Shown one piece after another: positions 44,908 to 52,731 of a DNA stretch of 64,000 nucleotides (positions are counted from its first letter, which is position 1; each line of letters starts with the position of its first letter). The notes under the pieces are model-generated. The model was not told the DNA's origin, made no database searches, and saw nothing but the letters and a program-made list of their open reading frames with translations. The stretch is taken from NCBI RefSeq assembly GCF_000970755.1, contig NZ_KQ034007.1, positions 929,485 through 993,484 of the forward strand, read 5' to 3'. Source of the DNA: Lactobacillus kimbladii. Its GTDB lineage: Bacteria; Bacillota; Bacilli; Lactobacillales; Lactobacillaceae. The translations under genes and the position numbers were made by a program.

Positions 44908-45540
44908 ATGGTCAAATATCCAACCGGCAGTTCTGCCGCTTTTCGTAAATTAAATTATAATTATCAAGCTAAGCACCAAAAAAGAAAACACAAAAATATT
45001 AATTTTTCTGACCGAGGAATGAATCTTGAGCAGATGATTAATGAATCTAATAAATATTATCGTACCAAAGAAATTGCCGTGGTGCATAAAAAACCGACGC
45101 CAGTTCAAATAGTTAAGGTAGATTATCCTAAAAGATCACGTGCAGTAATAAAAGAGGCATATTTCCGTCAGGAATCAACTACGGATTATAATGGTGTTTA
45201 TCAAGGTTACTATCTCGACTTCGAAGCAAAAGAGACCAAAAATAAAACTAATTTTCCTTTAAAAAACTTTCACGAGCATCAAATTATTCACTTAGCAGAA
45301 TGCTTGAAGCAAAAAGGAATATGCTTTACAATAATAGGATTTACAAGCTTAAACCGTTATTTTGTAACTCCAGCAAGTGCAATCATTAAAGCTTGGTGGA
45401 CTAAAGATAAAAGTTCGTTAACATTAAAAGAAGTTGAGGATTGGTCAGTAGAGATTAAGAATGGCTTTCAACCTACTCTGCCATACCTGAAAGCTGTAGA
45501 TTCTTTTATCTCGGATAGGAAAATACACGATGACAAATAA
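44908..45540 (+). CDS. recU: Holliday junction resolvase RecU
   Basis: Resolves recombination intermediates. The frame is open from 44833, but ATG 44908 (MVKYPTGSSA, 210 aa) has AGGAG 8 bp upstream and matches the family start. Nuclease motifs include SDRGMNLEQMINESNKYY near 35-52, the TDYNGVYQGYYLDFEAKETKNKT region near 93-115 with catalytic Asp/Glu/Lys, and FHEHQIIHL. It overlaps pbp1A by 11 bp, the classic recU-pbp1A pair. Confidence 0.95.
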   Translation: MVKYPTGSSAAFRKLNYNYQAKHQKRKHKNINFSDRGMNLEQMINESNKYYRTKEIAVVHKKPTPVQIVKVDYPKRSRAVIKEAYFRQESTTDYNGVYQGYYLDFEAKETKNKTNFPLKNFHEHQIIHLAECLKQKGICFTIIGFTSLNRYFVTPASAIIKAWWTKDKSSLTLKEVEDWSVEIKNGFQPTLPYLKAVDSFISDRKIHDDK

Positions 45541-47899
45541 AAATTCAAACTCAAATAATGGACGTGAATCACGTAAGAAATACAGGCAAAGTCTGCCTAA
45601 ACCATTGTGGCGTCGAATACTTAAGTGGACATTTTTAGGCGTTTTTTTAATTTTGGTAGCTGGCGTGGGGTTGTTTGCCTTTTATGCTAAGGATGCTCCT
45701 AACATTAGTCGAGCTGATCTTGAAAGTGGCGGCTCTTCAGGGTTATACAATACCAATGGTAAATTTATCATGTCCCTTGGTACTGAAAAAAGGTTGTATG
45801 TTAAAGACAGTAAAGATTTGCAGCTACTAAAAGATGCTATTGTATCAGTTGAAGACAAGCGCTTTTATAGAGACAACCTGGGAATTGACCCTATTCGAAT
45901 TGTAGGCTCAATGTTAACTAATGCTAAAAGTAAAAGTATTTCTGCTGGTGGTTCTACAATTACCCAGCAATTAGTTAAGCTGACAAAATTTTCAACTGCT
46001 GCCTCTCAAAGAACATTACGCAGAAAGGCCCAGGAAGCATGGCTGGCTATGAGAGTTCAAAGAGAATACAGTCATGATGAAATTTTAGAGTTTTATATTA
46101 ATAAGGTATATATGAATTATGGTAATACTGGAATTGGCACAGCTGCTAACTTTTACTATGGTAAAAAGATTGGGGATTTAGATTTAGCCCAAACAGCTAT
46201 GCTTGCAGGAATGCCTAACAGACCGACCGTATATAACCCCTATACTTACCCAGAATATGCAAAATATCGGCGTAATATTGTTCTCAAAGCAATGTTAAAC
46301 AATAAAAAAATTTCTCAAGAACAATATGATGGAGCTAGAAAAGAAAGCATAAAAAAGGGTTTAAAACCTCATAACCAGCGTAAGCAATCTAACTTACGCA
46401 AAATTAATGATCCCTATGTTAAGGAAGCCATTGCTGAAGTCAGAGCTAAAGGCTTTGATCCTTTTCGTGACAACTTAAAGATTACCATTAATATGGACCA
46501 AAAAGCTCAAAAGAAACTTTATCAATTAGCCAACAACGGTCAAGTTCCTTTCACAAATGACAAGATGCAAATTGGGGCCTCCGTAGTCGATCCAAGTAAC
46601 GGCCACGTGGTAGCTATTCTTGGTGGCAGGCACCTACCCTCTTCAGTCCAATTAGGCTTGGACCGAGCAGTACAAACCACTAGATCGACTGGTTCTTCAA
46701 TAAAGCCTGTCTTAGATTATGGTCCGGCAATTGAATATCTAAATTGGTCAACGGCTAAAATGCTAGATGATAGCAAGTATGTATATCCAGGCACGAATGT
46801 GCAACTCTATGACTGGGATAATAAATATGATGGTATGATGACAATGAGACATGCCTTGGAACAGTCACGTAATGTTCCTGCCGTCAAAACTTTGAGAGAA
46901 GTTGGTATTAAACGAGCAGCAAAATTTGCTGGGAAAATGGATATCAATGTTCCAAAAGACTCTGGTTTGTCAGTGGCGATTGGTGCCAATGCGTCAAGCC
47001 TGCAAATGGCAGGTGCTTTCAGCGCTTTTGCTGCGATGGGAATCTATCATAAACCGCAATTTGTTTCTAAAATAGAAACTCCTGATGGACTTACCAGAAA
47101 TTATGATTCTGAGGGCATTCGCGTTATGAGTAAGTCTACAGCATACATGATTACGGACATGCTGAAAGGAGTAATTAAACGTGGTTCTGGTACAAACGCA
47201 CAGATTAGTGGTTTACATCATGCTGGAAAAACTGGATCTGTCAAATATTCCGAACAAGATTTAGCACGCTATCCAGCATATGCTGCGACTCCTAAAGATT
47301 CTTGGTTCGTAGGTTATACGCCTAGTTATTCAATTGGTGTTTGGACAGGCTATGATAATCTGAAAGACGGAACCATTTCTGGCATTGGTCAACAATCGGC
47401 ACAGCTTTTTTACAAGAACATGATGACTTATCTAATGAGAAACAAGGAAAATGTCGATTGGCAAAAGCCTGACTCTGTGATCCGCGCAAAAATTGCTAGA
47501 AACTCAAATCCACCGGAAGTGTCATCTACAGGTGAATGGCAACTGTTTGTTCGCGGTCATTCTCCTATTGGTATAGTTGATGATAGCAGCGATTATGATG
47601 AAGATGATGAGAAAACTAATACTAACGATTCTTCTTCAACAAATACTCAAGGAAGATATTCAGTTCAGCACAATCAAAATGGTTCTACTAGGCAAACTGA
47701 TAAGAACCAAAGAAAAGCCAAAAATTTAAAAGACAAGAATAAAAACAATATTAGTGAAAATAATTCACAAAATTCAGGTCAAAATAATGACAATGCTAAC
47801 AATACCGATTCGGGAACCAGTTCTGATCATGAGCAAAGACCTAACAAACCTGGAGGAGAAAGCAACAATTCAACCAATAATGAAAATAATGAACATTAA
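45530..47899 (+). CDS. pbp1A: Class A penicillin-binding protein 1A
   Basis: Bifunctional peptidoglycan synthase. A single membrane anchor is at about 29-50. The glycosyltransferase 51 domain at 70-250 carries SVEDKRFYRDNLGID and GGSTITQQLVKL. The transpeptidase domain at 330-640 has the active Ser in STGSSIKPVLDYG near residue 390, SRN near 452 and HAGKTGSVKYS near 563. A 100-residue Asn/Ser/Gln-rich disordered tail ends the 789 aa. It overlaps recU. Its terminator hairpin is split by an insertion sequence. Confidence 0.95.
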   Translation: MTNKNSNSNNGRESRKKYRQSLPKPLWRRILKWTFLGVFLILVAGVGLFAFYAKDAPNISRADLESGGSSGLYNTNGKFIMSLGTEKRLYVKDSKDLQLLKDAIVSVEDKRFYRDNLGIDPIRIVGSMLTNAKSKSISAGGSTITQQLVKLTKFSTAASQRTLRRKAQEAWLAMRVQREYSHDEILEFYINKVYMNYGNTGIGTAANFYYGKKIGDLDLAQTAMLAGMPNRPTVYNPYTYPEYAKYRRNIVLKAMLNNKKISQEQYDGARKESIKKGLKPHNQRKQSNLRKINDPYVKEAIAEVRAKGFDPFRDNLKITINMDQKAQKKLYQLANNGQVPFTNDKMQIGASVVDPSNGHVVAILGGRHLPSSVQLGLDRAVQTTRSTGSSIKPVLDYGPAIEYLNWSTAKMLDDSKYVYPGTNVQLYDWDNKYDGMMTMRHALEQSRNVPAVKTLREVGIKRAAKFAGKMDINVPKDSGLSVAIGANASSLQMAGAFSAFAAMGIYHKPQFVSKIETPDGLTRNYDSEGIRVMSKSTAYMITDMLKGVIKRGSGTNAQISGLHHAGKTGSVKYSEQDLARYPAYAATPKDSWFVGYTPSYSIGVWTGYDNLKDGTISGIGQQSAQLFYKNMMTYLMRNKENVDWQKPDSVIRAKIARNSNPPEVSSTGEWQLFVRGHSPIGIVDDSSDYDEDDEKTNTNDSSSTNTQGRYSVQHNQNGSTRQTDKNQRKAKNLKDKNKNNISENNSQNSGQNNDNANNTDSGTSSDHEQRPNKPGGESNNSTNNENNEH

Positions 47900-47959
47900 C
47901 TAATAAAAACGTCGAAAGATTGATGTGACCCCCAAATTTAGGACACTTTATATTAGCTA

Positions 47960-48937
47960 TTAACTGAGGACTAACTGCCGATATTCAAGCGGAGTTAGTC
48001 CTTTTAGTTTGATTTTGATTCTTTTCTGATTGTAATACTCAATGTAGTCTCTGATTGCGTCTTCCAGTTCAGTGAGATTTTTAAACTGCTTTTCAAAGCC
48101 ATAAAACATTTCGCGTTTGAGTATTCCGAAGAAGCCTGCCATTAACCCATCATCAAGCGAATTGCCCTTGCGTGACATTGATTGGCTACTGCCATGATTT
48201 TTGAGCCACGCTTGAAACTGACCATTTTGGTATTGCCAGCCTTGATCGGTGTGGAAGATCAAGCCATTCAGTGCCGGATATTTGTGCCAGGCCTTTTTTA
48301 ACATATCCATGGTCTGCTTAAGATTAGGACTGCGGGAAATGGTATAGGAAACAATCTCTTGGGTGCAGCCGTCAATGATCGGTGATAAGTAAGTCTTTTG
48401 CCCCTTGAGCTTAAACTCAGTTATATCTGAATACCATTTGTGATTGGAGTAAACCGCACTAAAGCTGCGTTTAATTAGGTCAGACTTAATCGGACCCTGA
48501 GTGCCACGATAGCTGCTGTATTTGTGCCAGCGTTTACTGACTATGCCAAACAGTTTCAGCTTGTTCATTAAGCGCTGCACTTTTTTATGATTGACTAATA
48601 AATCACGACGCCTAAGCTCTGCAGTAATGCGGCGATAGCCATAGCGGTGCTTGTGTTCTTCATAGATAGTTTTGATTTCTGCCATTATTTCTCGATTATC
48701 TCGCTCTTTATCCTTCTTCTTTAAAGTGTATAAGACGCTCAATTTTTTTACGAATTCGTTCTCGATTTTCAGCTTTGAGTTCTGCTGGCGTAAGCGGTCG
48801 TTCTCTTGCTTGAGTCGATGATTTTCCTGTTTGATCAGCTGTTCTCTTTTGGCCATGGGGCGGTCGTCCTCTCTGCTTGTTAACGATATTATACCCATTT
48901 TTACGATATTCGCGCAGCCAATTGGACAACATGCCAC
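47960..48937 (-). CDS. IS150-type transposase OrfB, DDE domain
   Basis: Integrase-core transposase. The catalytic triad is visible: Asp in WYSDITEFKLKG, Asp in IFHTDQGWQYQ and Glu in FFGILKREMFYG. The HTH_21 region HRYGYRRITAELRRR precedes the core. The first 27 codons of this frame (48937 to about 48857) read orfA coding DNA out of frame, so the true protein is normally made as a fusion to OrfA. A leucine-zipper segment with heptad leucines (QLIKQENHRLKQENDRL) lies in this frame. The catalytic domain has no stop. Confidence 0.85.
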   Translation of the reverse strand: MACCPIGCANIVKMGIISLTSREDDRPMAKREQLIKQENHRLKQENDRLRQQNSKLKIENEFVKKLSVLYTLKKKDKERDNREIMAEIKTIYEEHKHRYGYRRITAELRRRDLLVNHKKVQRLMNKLKLFGIVSKRWHKYSSYRGTQGPIKSDLIKRSFSAVYSNHKWYSDITEFKLKGQKTYLSPIIDGCTQEIVSYTISRSPNLKQTMDMLKKAWHKYPALNGLIFHTDQGWQYQNGQFQAWLKNHGSSQSMSRKGNSLDDGLMAGFFGILKREMFYGFEKQFKNLTELEDAIRDYIEYYNQKRIKIKLKGLTPLEYRQLVLS

Positions 48938-49205
48938 GACTTTTTAAACCTAAATCTAGTGCTACGTGATAAAGGGGTGCATGGTCAACTATTATTCGCC
49001 TAAGAGCCTGCTCCTTAAAATTACTTGTATAAGCAGTGAAAGGCTGGTCTAAAATAGCTAGACCGTGACGGTCAATCAAAGCCAACAAGTAACTAATATT
49101 AGTCCTGCCAACCTGATAACGCTGACTTAGTTCAGCAGGGCTGATTTGATAATCGTGTCAAAGATGATAGATTTCAACTTTATCTTGTTTAGATAATTTA
49201 GACAT
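48708..49205 (-). pseudogene. IS150-type transposase OrfA with nonsense codon
   Basis: Helix-turn-helix half of the transposase. Reading from ATG 49205 gives MSKLSKQDKVEIYHL, then TGA at 49160-49158 where relatives have a Trp codon, then an intact HTH region (HDYQISPAELSQRYQ, ALRRIIVDHAPLYHVALDLG). The frame leaves the leucine zipper at a C-run (48857-48860 on the minus strand): removing one C would join RGRPP to MAKREQL. Two lesions suggest a dead copy. Confidence 0.75.
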
Positions 49206-49262
49206 AAAAATAACCCCAAATTTGTCCTAAATTTGGGGGTCATATCAAATCTTTCGACGCTT

Positions 49263-49472
49263 TTATTTTTTATTGTTTTTCAGTATAAGGTAAAAAATGA
49301 ATTCTATTAAAAAAATAAAGGCAAAAAATATTGTTAAAACAGTTAAGGAAATCAATTTTACATACATAGTATTAGGAACGCCAGTTCCATCATATGGACG
49401 AAGCCATAAGAATAAAGCAAAACCCAAAAATAAAATTGCTAAAATAAAATTAGTCGTTTGCCAACCACTCAT
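49263..49472 (-). CDS. Small two-helix membrane protein
   Basis: A 69-aa protein with transmembrane segments at about 8-24 and 41-64, linked by LRPYDGTGVPNTMYVKLIS. The start is supported by AAGGGAG about 9 bp before the ATG. It may belong to a small DUF family of membrane proteins seen in lactobacilli, but I cannot name it with confidence. Its stop is 19 bp from the IS end, and the IS lies in its likely terminator. Confidence 0.7.
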   Translation of the reverse strand: MSGWQTTNFILAILFLGFALFLWLRPYDGTGVPNTMYVKLISLTVLTIFFAFIFLIEFIFYLILKNNKK

Positions 49473-49535
49473 AGTATAGTCTCCCTTAATATTATTTTGA
49501 TAAAGAAATTATACTAAACTTTTATTTTTTAAACA

Positions 49536-50165
49536 CTATTTTTCTTTTAAATAACTGTAAGGATCATTTTTATCACGTGCTGTCATGGAATAGCGACCGA
49601 ATAAAATCATTGCGTGATGAGTATGAATCCATTCGTCTTTCGGTAAAATTTCTTCTAACCTTTTTTCTACTTCAAGAGGTTTGGCATTTTGGGGCACAAT
49701 ATGGAATCGTTTTGAAATCCGTGACACGTGTGTATCAACTGCTATCGCTGGTATCCCAAATCCCTCTGCTAAAACAACATTAGCTGTTTTCTCTCCAACC
49801 CCAGGCAAGGAGATTAACTCCTTTTTATCTTGTGGAATTTGACTGTCATATTTTGAAACCAAAATTTCTGCAGTCTCTTTTAAGTGCTTAGCTTTAGAAT
49901 GATAAAGTCCAATTTGGGAAATATGATTTTCTATCTCTGGAATTGTTGCCAAAGCTAAATTCTTGGGTTCAGGATAATCTTCCATAAACTTTGGCATCAC
50001 TCTATTTACCATCTTGTCTGTGGTTTGAGCACTCATCAACACTGCACATAATAAATGAAAGTTATTGTCCCATACCAATTCACTTTTGGCATCAGGATAC
50101 ATTTGATTGATGCACTCTAGCACCCTTCTGGCTTCATTTTTACTAAGTATTTTTTCTGCTTTCAT
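49536..50165 (-). CDS. nth: Endonuclease III
   Basis: Base-excision repair DNA glycosylase/AP lyase for oxidised pyrimidines. The helix-hairpin-helix region LISLPGVGEKTANVVLAEGFG near residue 118 contains the catalytic Lys, and VDTHVSRISKRF near 143 contains the catalytic Asp. The C terminus (HTHHAMILFGRYSMTARDKNDPYSYL) lacks the four Cys of the iron-sulfur cluster present in E. coli Nth. The gene abuts dnaD, the usual dnaD-nth pair. Confidence 0.94.
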   Translation of the reverse strand: MKAEKILSKNEARRVLECINQMYPDAKSELVWDNNFHLLCAVLMSAQTTDKMVNRVMPKFMEDYPEPKNLALATIPEIENHISQIGLYHSKAKHLKETAEILVSKYDSQIPQDKKELISLPGVGEKTANVVLAEGFGIPAIAVDTHVSRISKRFHIVPQNAKPLEVEKRLEEILPKDEWIHTHHAMILFGRYSMTARDKNDPYSYLKEK

Positions 50166-50807
50166 TTAGCGGTTCCTCCTCAAAAACTTTTGGACTTCAC
50201 TGCTTGTTTTTAGGTTATGTCTTTGCCAATTGAGCAAAATACGATCAACATACTTCAGACTATATGCTTGAGATAAGACTGCTTCGCGCAAAGCCAGTTT
50301 AATAATAGCCGGATCGTAATGGTCTACATTGAGCCAAGCGGCTATTTCTTCTCGTTCAATTGGACTTAAATAGCGACCAAATTCAATTTCAAACTGCCTT
50401 ACTAATTGATTTAATGGACTGTTATCAATAGCAGTTTCTGATTTTTTAACAGGCATTTTTTGATTAGCTGACAAAGTTTTATTTTCCAGCAATTGATCCA
50501 GCTTATCATATAACGGATTAAGATTATATTTATTTCCAATCATACCATTCTTGTCAGTAACCTGAGCAATCACAATTAAGTCTTTTTCAATTAATTTTTG
50601 AATTAAAGCAGTAATTTCTGTAACAGAAAAGTTAGTATTGCCTGCAATCTGTTCATTGGTAGGGAAAAAATTGTTTTTCTGAGCAAACATTTCCAATTGG
50701 ATAATGACCATCATTTCTGCATCGTCAATATTAAGTTGCGGATAATAAGCCAGTAAACCATTTGATAAGGTAGTAGAACCTAAAAAACGGTAATCATTAT
50801 AGCGCAT
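50166..50807 (-). CDS. dnaD: DNA replication protein DnaD
   Basis: Helicase-loading and DNA remodelling protein. An N-terminal winged helix at 1-100 is followed by a DnaD/DnaB2 domain at about 130-200 (LVRQFEIEFGRYLSPIEREEIAAWL, then YSLKYVDRILLNWQRHNLKT). The 213-aa length is normal. nth starts on the base after its stop. The asnS terminator lies just upstream, so dnaD should have its own promoter within 50808-50880, which I could not place. Confidence 0.92.
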   Translation of the reverse strand: MRYNDYRFLGSTTLSNGLLAYYPQLNIDDAEMMVIIQLEMFAQKNNFFPTNEQIAGNTNFSVTEITALIQKLIEKDLIVIAQVTDKNGMIGNKYNLNPLYDKLDQLLENKTLSANQKMPVKKSETAIDNSPLNQLVRQFEIEFGRYLSPIEREEIAAWLNVDHYDPAIIKLALREAVLSQAYSLKYVDRILLNWQRHNLKTSSEVQKFLRRNR

Positions 50808-50826
50808 ATTAATTTCTCCCTTTAAA

Positions 50827-50860
50827 AAAGTTGAACTAAATCAATTTTTAGTTCAACTTT
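50827..50860 (-). terminator. Terminator of asnS
   Basis: AAAGTTGAACTAAA at 50827-50840 is the exact complement of TTTAGTTCAACTTT at 50847-50860. Read on the minus strand it ends in a T run. Confidence 0.9.
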
Positions 50861-50882
50861 CAACTATACTATTCACTTTAAT

Positions 50883-52181
50883 TTAAGGTTCCAGACGATT
50901 AATCATTCTCGGGAATGGAATAGCTTCACGAACATGATCTAATTTGCAAATCCAAGCAATAACACGCTCAAATCCCATACCAAAACCAGAATGCGGTACG
51001 CTGCCGTATCTGCGTAAATCTAAATACCAGCTGTAATCATTCTCATTTAAACCAGCCTCATGGATTTGCTTGAGCAAAGTTTCATAATCACTTTCACGTT
51101 CAGAACCACCCATGATTTCGCCATAACCTTCTGGTGCCAAAACATCTGCACAAAGATATTCCTTAGGATTATCAGGATTTTTCTTCATGTAAAATGGTTT
51201 AATTGTTGTCGGGTAATTAACGATGAAAAATGGCCGATCAAATTTTTCAGAAATAAAAGCTTCGTCAGGAGCACCAAAATCATCGCCCCATTTGAAATCA
51301 CGGCCATCGTCTTGCAAAATTTTTACTGCATCGTCGTATGACAAGCGTGTGTAGTTACCTTGAGCCGCAGGCTCTAATTTTTGGGAATCACGGCCTAAAA
51401 TTTCTAATTCATATTGACAATGTTTAAGAACCTGTCCGGTCACATATGACAAAAAGCGTTCTTGCAAATCAAGAGATTCATCTTGATGCATCCAGGCCAT
51501 TTCCGGCTCCATCATCCAAAATTCAGTTAAATGACGGCGCGTTTTTGATTCTTCAGCTCTAAAAGTTGGACCGAAAGTAAAAATTTTACCGAATGCTTCT
51601 GCTCCAACTTCACCGTATAATTGCCCGGATTGTGATAGATAAGCATCCCCACCAAAGTATTCAGTGTGAAACAGTTCGGTAGTTCCTTCAGGAGCAGAAT
51701 GCATAAAGATAGGAGCATCAAATTTCACAAAGCCTTCATTTTCAAAAAAGTCAACCGTAGCTTTGAAAATGGTATTTCTAATACGCATAATTGCAAAAGG
51801 ACGTTTGCTTCTAAGCCATAAGTGTCTGTGATCAAGCAAAAATTCAATCCCGTGTTCCTTGTTGCCGATGGGATAGCCTTCATTGTTTGTAATCAGCTTT
51901 AAATCGGAAATTTGAATTTCATAACGAAAATGAGAACGCTCGTCTTGGTGAACAGTTCCCTTAATATAAAAACTTGCTTCTTGATGCAGAGATTTTGCTA
52001 TTTCAAACACTTCATCAGAAACCGCATTTTTACGAACTACACCTTGAAAAAAGGCTGTACCATCACGTAATTGTAAAAACACTATTTTGCCACTTGAACG
52101 TTTGTCAGTTAACCAAACGTGCATTCGCACCTCTTGGTCAACATGCTGGCGACAATCTGCTATTGAAATTAATTCTGTCAT
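50883..52181 (-). CDS. asnS: Asparagine-tRNA ligase
   Basis: Class IIb aminoacyl-tRNA synthetase that charges tRNA-Asn. An N-terminal OB-fold anticodon-binding domain covers 1-105. The catalytic motifs include [28 protein letters not shown] near 205-232 (motif 2) and [12 protein letters not shown] near 405 (motif 3). Its 432-aa length is normal. It follows dinG-ypmB as in Bacillus, where ypmB precedes aspB-asnS; here aspB is absent between them. Confidence 0.95.
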   Translation of the reverse strand: MTELISIADCRQHVDQEVRMHVWLTDKRSSGKIVFLQLRDGTAFFQGVVRKNAVSDEVFEIAKSLHQEASFYIKGTVHQDERSHFRYEIQISDLKLITNNEGYPIGNKEHGIEFLLDHRHLWLRSKRPFAIMRIRNTIFKATVDFFENEGFVKFDAPIFMHSAPEGTTELFHTEYFGGDAYLSQSGQLYGEVGAEAFGKIFTFGPTFRAEESKTRRHLTEFWMMEPEMAWMHQDESLDLQERFLSYVTGQVLKHCQYELEILGRDSQKLEPAAQGNYTRLSYDDAVKILQDDGRDFKWGDDFGAPDEAFISEKFDRPFFIVNYPTTIKPFYMKKNPDNPKEYLCADVLAPEGYGEIMGGSERESDYETLLKQIHEAGLNENDYSWYLDLRRYGSVPHSGFGMGFERVIAWICKLDHVREAIPFPRMINRLEP

Positions 52182-52248
52182 AAATTTTTATTCCACTTTC
52201 CTTATCATAATCAAATTAATGATACCAAAGTTTGATCATTTTAGCGAC

Positions 52249-52731
52249 TCAACCTATTAATTTTCCGTTTTTAAAATTATAAAGTTGATAATGATATTCA
52301 CCGACTATATTTTTAGAACTTACTTCCCATACAGGTTTATTTTTATACCAGCCTAGATTAACTTCTGTAATTCTTTCGTTAGGCTCTTTTGCACTATATT
52401 TGTTGCGAATGAGTCCTTCATTTACACCTTTATTTGCTGAATAAAGATAGGCTTTTTTAGAGCCTGGTAAATAGATAAAATAGTAAGTCCTATGGTTTTT
52501 AGTTAAGCCTTTAAGTGCATAACTATTAACACCTCGATTTAAATGATAGTTTTTTTCTGTGTATTTGATAGGAGTCTTTTCGATCGCTATTTTGTTAAGT
52601 TCACGGGTTTCTGACCGTTCCGGATTACCTGCCTTATAAAAAATAACAATGAAAGCAAAGTATAAAAAGATCAGAATTATAAATACCCATGCCAAAAATT
52701 TAAATGTTTGCTTTGTATCATCTTGTATCAT
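52249..52731 (-). CDS. YpmB-like membrane-anchored protein (DUF5590/PepSY-like)
   Basis: A 160-aa protein with one N-terminal transmembrane segment at about 11-31 and an extracytoplasmic PepSY-like domain (RTYYFIYLPGSKKAYLYSANKG, EVNLGWYKNKPVWEVSSK). Function is unknown. It overlaps the end of dinG by 14 bp and precedes asnS, exactly the dinG-ypmB-asnS order of Bacillales and Lactobacillales. Confidence 0.85.
   Translation of the reverse strand: MIQDDTKQTFKFLAWVFIILIFLYFAFIVIFYKAGNPERSETRELNKIAIEKTPIKYTEKNYHLNRGVNSYALKGLTKNHRTYYFIYLPGSKKAYLYSANKGVNEGLIRNKYSAKEPNERITEVNLGWYKNKPVWEVSSKNIVGEYHYQLYNFKNGKLIG

Larger units (their letters stand above)
47924..49244 (-). mobile_element. IS3-family (IS150 group) insertion sequence, decayed
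   Basis: An element of about 1.32 kb bounded by inverted repeats. TGTGACCCCCAAATTTAGGA on the left matches TATGACCCCCAAATTTAGGA read inward from the right. It contains orfA and orfB transposase frames on the minus strand. orfA carries a stop codon at codon 16 and an apparent one-base frame change, so the copy is probably inactive by itself. I could not identify a target duplication. Confidence 0.88.
47905..49265. terminator. Bidirectional terminator stem split by an IS
   Basis: Left arm AAAACGTCGAAAGATTGAT ends at 47924 and right arm ATCAAATCTTTCGACGCTTTT begins at 49244; they are complementary apart from one extra base and one mismatch. Without the IS they would form one hairpin between the convergent pbp1A and the small membrane gene. 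Confidence 0.7.

Noticed and set aside
48730-48740. Programmed -1 frameshift at the A7 run in the IS
   Set aside because: A -1 shift from the orfA frame runs into a stop at once; the orfB frame lies at +1, so the run does not explain a fusion in this copy.
47918-49250. Target-site duplication of the IS
   Set aside because: The flanks are inverted terminator arms, and no convincing 3-4 bp direct repeat could be assigned.
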